A program made the translations under genes and the position numbers. Below, in pieces: positions 5,518-9,579 of a DNA stretch of 9,579 nt. Source of the stretch: Prevotellaceae bacterium (GTDB lineage: Bacteria; Bacteroidota; Bacteroidia; Bacteroidales; UBA932). The notes beneath the pieces were generated by a model that made no database searches, was not told the origin of the DNA, and saw nothing but the letters and a program-made list of their open reading frames with translations. How positions within the stretch are numbered: the first letter of the stretch is position 1; the number at the start of each line of letters is the position of its first letter. Location of the stretch: assembly GCA_031259935.1 (NCBI GenBank), contig JAIRKV010000026.1, positions 1 to 9,579 on the forward strand, written 5' to 3'.

Positions 5518-6284
5518 TGGACTTCATATCATTAAGCATTATTGATATTATAGATATTCTTATAACGGCATTTCTTGCATATCAGGTTTATAAATTAATA
5601 CGCGGAACTGCCGCAATGAATATCTTTGTGGGAATAATTCTCGTATATTTCCTGTGGCTGATTTGCCGCACTTTGAAAATGGAATTACTGTCGCTTATAA
5701 TCGGGCAGGTAATCGGCGTTGGAGTGATAGCCTTAATCGTAGTTTTTCAACCAGAAATACGCCGATTTTTACTGCTTATCGGTTTTCGGTCGCAAAACAG
5801 ATTTTCGCTGAGCCGCTTATTTATTCATCCGCGCAAAAACATTGAATCGTTACATGTTATCGACGAAATTATAAAAGCATCGCGCAAAATGGCAGATTCG
5901 AAAACAGGCGCTCTGATTGTATTTGCACAAAAATCGCCGCTTGACGATTATGCCAAAACAGGCGACTTTATCGATGCTTATGTAAATTCCCGCCTTTTGG
6001 AAAGCATCTTTTTCAAAAACAATCCGCTGCACGACGGTGCAGTAATTATACGCAACGGACGTATTATTGCCGCACGCTGCGTATTGCCTGCAACAAACAA
6101 TGCAGACCTTCCCGCTCATTACGGAATGCGACACAGAGCCGCCATCGGAATGAGCGAAGAAACAGATGCTGTTATTGCTGTAATTTCGGAAGAAACAGGT
6201 TCAATCTCCTATGCCGAAAACGGACAAATAAAATATAATATTTCGAGCGCCGAATTAAGAAATTTATTAACAGGAAAACCATAA
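5517..6284 (+). CDS. cdaA: Diadenylate cyclase CdaA (DisA_N domain, membrane-bound)
   Basis: The enzyme condenses two ATP into the second messenger c-di-AMP, which in other bacteria controls potassium and osmotic balance and the cell wall. From the ATG at 5517 the protein has 255 residues. There are three likely membrane helices (about 8-27, 34-51 and 57-77), then a cytosolic DAC domain with FQPEIRR (77-83), the DGA motif (173-175, in NNPLHDGAVII) and the RHR motif (205-207, in MRHRAAIGMSEETDAV). Both catalytic motifs are intact. TGATG at 5515-5519 holds the folP stop and this start with one shared base, so translation is probably coupled. A TTG at 5514 in the same frame would add one residue and is less likely. 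No CdaR or GlmM partner gene is adjacent, unlike the Firmicutes operon. Confidence 0.96.
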   Translation: MDFISLSIIDIIDILITAFLAYQVYKLIRGTAAMNIFVGIILVYFLWLICRTLKMELLSLIIGQVIGVGVIALIVVFQPEIRRFLLLIGFRSQNRFSLSRLFIHPRKNIESLHVIDEIIKASRKMADSKTGALIVFAQKSPLDDYAKTGDFIDAYVNSRLLESIFFKNNPLHDGAVIIRNGRIIAARCVLPATNNADLPAHYGMRHRAAIGMSEETDAVIAVISEETGSISYAENGQIKYNISSAELRNLLTGKP

Positions 6285-6377
6285 ATGCTCGAAAAGCAGA
6301 AATTTATTTTTGAAACGGATTTTCAGGCGGTGTTTTGTGATTTTTTATTCAAAAAACCGTTTCTTCCGGCGCCCTAA
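6285..6377 (+). CDS. Possible 30-codon small ORF directly after cdaA
   Basis: The cdaA stop TAA (6282-6284) is followed with no gap by ATG (6285-6287), opening a 30-codon frame beginning MLEKQKFIFETDF and ending FLPAP. The peptide has a charged start and a hydrophobic Phe-rich second half. I recognise no family. Support is limited to the TAAATG junction, which would allow reinitiation after cdaA. It could be chance or a remnant of a lost gene. A hairpin (6312-6323 with 6352-6363, 11 of 12 pairs) lies within it. Confidence 0.25.
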   Translation: MLEKQKFIFETDFQAVFCDFLFKKPFLPAP

Positions 6378-6407
6378 TCGACAGGAAAATTTCATCTCTG
6401 CCTTTTT

Positions 6408-6456
6408 GTCATTTTACTTTATGATATTTTGTAAAAATGACCTGTGTGTTTTTTTT
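6408..6456 (+). terminator. Weak terminator candidate after cdaA
   Basis: GTCATTTTAC pairs with GTAAAAATGAC with one bulged base, and a run of eight Ts ends near 6456. The stem is AT-rich and seven bases separate it from the T-run, so it is a poor match to a classical terminator. It is the only terminator candidate seen between cdaA and clpB. Confidence 0.25.
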
Positions 6457-6459
6457 CGC

Positions 6460-6472
6460 CGACAATTTGTCG
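6460..6472. promoter_or_regulatory. Short perfect palindrome upstream of clpB, operator-like
   Basis: CGACAATTTGTCG is a 6+6 inverted repeat around one base, lying 75 bases before the clpB start and upstream of the possible promoter. Its size fits a dimeric repressor site. It does not resemble the CIRCE element bound by HrcA. A chance palindrome of this size is not excluded. Confidence 0.25.
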
Positions 6473-6494
6473 CAAAAATGCAGTTGGCAAACAT

Positions 6495-6528
6495 TTTGCA
6501 GCAATAAAATCATAAAATAAAATATTTG
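6495..6528 (+). promoter_or_regulatory. Possible clpB promoter
   Basis: TTTG at 6495-6498 and AATATTTG at 6521-6528 (one base off TAnnTTTG) are separated by 22 nt, slightly longer than usual. They sit 19 bases before the clpB ATG, so the leader would be short. This is a weak call in AT-rich DNA. Confidence 0.3.
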
Positions 6529-6547
6529 ATTTACAAAATAAATAAAC

Positions 6548-9139
6548 ATGATTATGAATGACAATTTTACAATAAAATCACAGGAAATAATTCAAAATGC
6601 CTTAAATATTGCCCGCACCAACAATAATCAGTGTGTCGAAACAGCGCATTTGTTGAAGGCAATACTCGATGAAGATGACAGCATAGGCGTTTATTTACTT
6701 AAAAAAACAGGAGTAAATGTTGAATTGATTAATAAAAACCTTTCGGAAATTATTCAGCGATTTGCAAAAGTATCCGGTGGCGAACAGTATTTGAGCCGTA
6801 ACGTCAATCAACTGATAACAAAAGCTTCGGATTTGGCATCCAAAATGGGCGACAGGTTTATTTCAATCGAACATCTTCTGCTCGGACTGTTATACGTTAA
6901 TGATAATGTTTCTCAATTATTGAAAAATGCCGGACTTGGAATAGATGAATTGCAAAAGGCAATTTCAGACATACGCAAAGGTTCGAAAATAAACAGCGAA
7001 ACAGCCGAAGAAACATACGATGCCTTGAATCGCTATGCTATAAATTTGAACGAAATGGCAAGAGCAGGCAAACTCGATCCTGTTATCGGACGCGACGAAG
7101 AAATCCGCCGCGTATTGCAAATACTTTCGCGCCGTACCAAAAACAATCCCATACTTGTTGGAGAACCCGGCGTTGGCAAAACAGCCATTGCCGAAGGAAT
7201 TGCCCGCCGCATAGTGAACGGCGATGTTGCCGAAAATCTTAAAAACAAACAAATTTTTTCGCTCGACATGGGAGCGCTTATCGCAGGCGCAAAATATAAA
7301 GGCGAATTTGAAGAACGCCTGAAATCAGTAGTGAAGGAAGTAATTGCTTCCGATGGAAACATTATTCTTTTTATTGACGAAATTCATACTTTGGTAGGCG
7401 CAGGAAAAAGCGAAGGCGCAATGGATGCTGCAAATATATTGAAGCCGGCTTTGGCGCGCGGCGATTTACGCGCTGTGGGCGCTACAACTTTAGATGAATA
7501 TCAGAAATATTTTGAAAAAGACAAAGCGCTCGAAAGACGTTTTCAGACGGTAATGGTTGATGAACCTTCGGTAGCGGATGCCGTGTCGATTTTGCGCGGA
7601 TTGAAAGAACGTTATGAAAATCATCACAAAGTGAAAATAAAAGATGATGCAATAATAGCAGCCGTTGAACTCTCAAATCGTTATATTACATCGCGATTTT
7701 TGCCCGACAAGGCAATAGACCTGATTGATGAAGCAGCTGCAAAACTTCGTCTCGAAATCAATTCGGTGCCGGAAGACATTGATGAATTAGACCGTCGCGT
7801 AAGACAACTCGAAATTGAACGCGAAGCAATAAAACGCGAAAACGACAAACAAAAAACAGATTTGATTGCAAAACAGATAAGCGAACTGAACGAAAAACGA
7901 AATGTGTTGAGAGCAAAATGGGAAGACGAAAAAAATATTATTGATAAAATACAGAAAAACCGTCAACTCATTGAAGAGTTGAAATTACAGGCCGAAAATG
8001 CCGAGCGTAGCGGCGACTACGGAAAAGTAGCCGAAATACGTTACGGAAAAATTCGCGATGCAGAAGAAGAAAATAAAAAGTTGATTGAAAAAAAACATGA
8101 ACTGCAAAAAGATTCCGCTCTTATCAACGAAGAAGTTTCGGAATCGGATATTGCCGAAGTTGTACAAAAATGGACGGGAATACCTGTCAGCCGAATGTTA
8201 CAGAGCGAAACGGAAAAACTGCTTTCGATGGAAACAAAACTGCATGAACGTTTAGTCGGGCAAGACGAAGCAATACAGGCAGTTTCGGATGCAATCAGAC
8301 GAAGTCGCGCCGGCTTGCAGGATGAAAAACGACCTATAGGTTCATTTTTATTTTTGGGAACAACCGGCGTTGGAAAAACAGAATTGGCAAAGGCATTGGC
8401 TGAATTTCTGTTTAACGACGAAAACATGATTACGCGTATCGATATGAGCGAATATCAGGAACGCCATTCTGTTTCGCGTTTGGTAGGCGCGCCTCCGGGA
8501 TATGTAGGATATGACGAAGGCGGACAACTTACCGAAGCCGTACGGAGAAAACCTTATTCGGTTGTATTGCTTGATGAAATAGAAAAAGCACATCCCGATG
8601 TTTTCAATACCTTACTGCAAGTACTTGATGATGGACGCCTGACTGATAATAAAGGACGTACGGTAAATTTCAAAAATACAGTGATAATAATGACATCCAA
8701 TGCAGGATCGCATATTATCCGAGACAATTTTGCAGAAGTTACTGCGAAGAACAAAGATGAAATTGTAGAAAAAACACGCAAACAGGTTATAGATTTGTTG
8801 AAACAGACAATTCGACCCGAATTTCTCAACCGTATTGATGAAATAATAATGTTTTCGCCGCTCGACAGCAATGACATAAAGCAAATAGTAAAGTTACAGA
8901 TAAATGAAATACAAAAACGCCTTGCTGCTAACAATATTGAATTGGAAGTAAGCAAACATTCGATTGATTATATTGCAAAAAAAGCTTATGATCCCGTATT
9001 CGGAGCGCGTCCCGTAAAACGATTATTGCAACGCGAATTGATTAACGAATTATCGAAAAAGATACTCAATGGCGAAGTAAAAAACGACAGTAAAATCACC
9101 GTTGAATGCTTTGACGACCGATTAATCTTTATGAATTAA
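6548..9139 (+). CDS. clpB: ATP-dependent disaggregase ClpB
   Basis: ClpB is a hexameric cytosolic AAA+ chaperone that pulls polypeptides out of aggregates, working with DnaK, and is usually induced by heat. The 863 residues match the family's usual length. In order: N-terminal Clp repeat domain (about 5-145); first AAA domain with Walker A GEPGVGKT (205-212), pore loop KYKGEF (249-254), Walker B ILFIDE (273-278) and arginine-finger segment ALERRFQ (327-333); coiled-coil middle domain (about 405-530), which separates ClpB from ClpA; second AAA domain with Walker A GTTGVGKT (604-611), pore loop GYVGY (651-655), Walker B VVLLDE (672-677), FLNRIDE (759-765) and sensor-2 GARPVKR (819-825). All catalytic residues are present. 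A second ATG at 6554 (MNDNFTIKSQE) would give an N-terminus closer to relatives, so the start could be six bases later. It follows folP-cdaA but is probably transcribed separately. Confidence 0.98.
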   Translation: MIMNDNFTIKSQEIIQNALNIARTNNNQCVETAHLLKAILDEDDSIGVYLLKKTGVNVELINKNLSEIIQRFAKVSGGEQYLSRNVNQLITKASDLASKMGDRFISIEHLLLGLLYVNDNVSQLLKNAGLGIDELQKAISDIRKGSKINSETAEETYDALNRYAINLNEMARAGKLDPVIGRDEEIRRVLQILSRRTKNNPILVGEPGVGKTAIAEGIARRIVNGDVAENLKNKQIFSLDMGALIAGAKYKGEFEERLKSVVKEVIASDGNIILFIDEIHTLVGAGKSEGAMDAANILKPALARGDLRAVGATTLDEYQKYFEKDKALERRFQTVMVDEPSVADAVSILRGLKERYENHHKVKIKDDAIIAAVELSNRYITSRFLPDKAIDLIDEAAAKLRLEINSVPEDIDELDRRVRQLEIEREAIKRENDKQKTDLIAKQISELNEKRNVLRAKWEDEKNIIDKIQKNRQLIEELKLQAENAERSGDYGKVAEIRYGKIRDAEEENKKLIEKKHELQKDSALINEEVSESDIAEVVQKWTGIPVSRMLQSETEKLLSMETKLHERLVGQDEAIQAVSDAIRRSRAGLQDEKRPIGSFLFLGTTGVGKTELAKALAEFLFNDENMITRIDMSEYQERHSVSRLVGAPPGYVGYDEGGQLTEAVRRKPYSVVLLDEIEKAHPDVFNTLLQVLDDGRLTDNKGRTVNFKNTVIIMTSNAGSHIIRDNFAEVTAKNKDEIVEKTRKQVIDLLKQTIRPEFLNRIDEIIMFSPLDSNDIKQIVKLQINEIQKRLAANNIELEVSKHSIDYIAKKAYDPVFGARPVKRLLQRELINELSKKILNGEVKNDSKITVECFDDRLIFMN

Positions 9140-9213
9140 AAATACTTAACAGAAATTCGACGAATATTTTAAATATTTAACTTTTGTTGTGTTTCATTAA
9201 ACGTAAAATGTAG

Positions 9214-9221
9214 TACTTTTG
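9214..9221 (+). promoter_or_regulatory. Promoter -7 box of a candidate small RNA
   Basis: TACTTTTG is a perfect TAnnTTTG match. TTTC at 9192-9195, 18 nt upstream, is one base off the -33 TTTG and has the same spacing as the promoter at 3923-3952. Transcription would start near 9228. Confidence 0.55.
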
Positions 9222-9233
9222 TGCTGTCAGGTG

Positions 9234-9263
9234 ATGACAATGCATTTTCAGATGAAAATGTAG
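9234..9263 (+). CDS. Possible leader peptide, 9 codons, Met-rich
   Basis: ATG at 9234 opens the frame MTMHFQMKM, ending at TAG (9261-9263). Four of nine residues are Met. AGGTG sits immediately before the first ATG and at a better distance for the second ATG at 9240. Ribosomes here would cover the strand shared by the two alternative hairpins. The Met count may be a by-product of the palindromes, each of which contains ATG. Confidence 0.2.
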   Translation: MTMHFQMKM

Positions 9264-9293
9264 TTTTCATAGGTTAAGTTTTTAGGTTGGTTG

Positions 9294-9335
9294 AAGCCGT
9301 CCAATACTCCAAAGATTGGACGGTTTCTGCTTTTA
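9294..9335 (+). terminator. Strong intrinsic terminator of the candidate small RNA
   Basis: CCGTCCAAT (9297-9305) pairs perfectly with ATTGGACGG (9315-9323) over a 9-nt loop. The stem extends outward by one G-T and two A-T pairs to 9294-9326. TTTCTGCTTTT follows. Confidence 0.75.
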
Positions 9336-9481
9336 AAAAGTTTGATAATATCAACCCAAATCTCAAAATTCGTAATAGATGTTTTTATACCCAAAACGAA
9401 GTATATCCAACTCGTCTGACTGAAGAACAGTACAAATTTACATGAATTTTCTTCATCCTTACAAATACAAAAATTATCAAT

Positions 9482-9521
9482 GAGCGGATAATTTTGTCAT
9501 TATCCGCTCTCTTGTTTTTTT
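9482..9521 (+). terminator. Second strong intrinsic terminator
   Basis: GAGCGGATAAT (9482-9492) pairs perfectly over 11 bases with ATTATCCGCTC (9499-9509) across a 6-nt loop, and TCTTG with seven Ts follows (9515-9521). No gene lies between this and the terminator at 9294-9335, so its transcript is either read-through or a second small RNA. Confidence 0.85.
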
Positions 9522-9579
9522 ACAAGGCAGTTAAAAAAATATTTTAAAACCTCGAAAACAACGTAAAAATCGGAGCAAA

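Larger units (their letters stand above)
9228..9335 (+). ncRNA. Candidate small RNA or attenuated leader, about 105 nt
   Basis: Between a good -7 box and a strong terminator lies a short structured segment. CATTTTCA (9243-9250) pairs with TGAAAATG (9253-9260). Alternatively ATGAAAA (9252-9258) pairs with TTTTCAT (9264-9270). The two hairpins share a strand and exclude each other. A 9-codon frame MTMHFQMKM (9234-9263) runs through them. It does not look like SRP RNA or tmRNA, and I cannot assign it to a known class. Both a free-standing small RNA and a leader controlling something beyond the terminator fit the sequence. Confidence 0.45.
9140..9579. other. Region after clpB without a protein gene
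   Basis: In these 440 bp no open frame longer than a mini-ORF was found worth calling. The region holds a promoter -7 box (9214-9221), a structured short transcript candidate ending at a terminator (9294-9335), a further 145 bp with nothing recognised, and a second strong terminator (9482-9521). The last 58 bases are AT-rich and featureless. No clear clpB terminator precedes 9200. Confidence 0.7.

Noticed and set aside
6310..6507. 65-codon plus-strand frame between cdaA and clpB
   Set aside because: Composition is Phe/Arg-rich noise from T-runs, it overlaps the terminator candidate and palindrome, and no family is recognised.
8357..8380. GTTGVGKT instead of GPTGVGKT in the second Walker A of ClpB
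   Set aside because: I recall threonine here as usual in Bacteroidota ClpB; the catalytic Lys and Thr are intact.
7033..8955. Several minus-strand frames opposite clpB
   Set aside because: Antisense shadows of a fully intact clpB; Ser/Phe-rich with no recognisable motif.
9228..9521. tmRNA or SRP RNA
   Set aside because: None of the conserved sequence of these RNAs (tRNA-like ends, GGAAGGAAGCAGC-type loop) is present.

Overview
The window reads as chromosomal DNA of a Bacteroidota bacterium, most likely of the order Bacteroidales. The evidence is a surface lipoprotein with BACON and GLUG repeats, a folP-cdaA gene pair, AT-rich leaders without strong Shine-Dalgarno sequences, and several matches to the Bacteroidota promoter (TTTG at -33, TAnnTTTG at -7). 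No rRNA, tRNA, CRISPR array, transposase or recombinase gene was recognised.

Left half (1-4510), accessory block, genes on the minus strand. Read in the direction of transcription, it starts with a candidate invertible promoter (3806-4009). Next comes a 123-codon ORF built largely on a 21-bp tandem repeat (3420-3791). Its stop overlaps the start of a GC-rich gene of unknown function with a fibronectin-III-like C-terminus (2770-3432). The last gene is a large surface lipoprotein (119-2554) ending at a hairpin terminator (62-90). Hairpin-forming dispersed repeats (REP-like) lie between and beside these genes. A 16-bp direct repeat brackets the block (35-50 and 4495-4510).

Right half (4511-9579), housekeeping genes on the plus strand. 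folP (dihydropteroate synthase) overlaps cdaA (diadenylate cyclase, makes c-di-AMP) by one base. A 263-bp gap follows, then clpB (disaggregase). Beyond clpB, 440 bp lack a convincing protein gene but hold a strong -7 box, overlapping alternative hairpins over a 9-codon Met-rich mini-ORF, and two strong intrinsic terminators. This looks like a small RNA or an attenuated leader.

The most interesting signal is the candidate phase switch. Near-identical inverted arms flank 124 bp containing a Bacteroidota-type promoter that now points right, away from the minus-strand genes and into repeats ending at a terminator-like hairpin. Inversion would place the same promoter about 65 nt upstream of the 123-codon ORF, which would turn on the ORF, the coupled GC-rich gene and possibly the lipoprotein. 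This is inference from sequence. The inverting recombinase would have to be encoded elsewhere.
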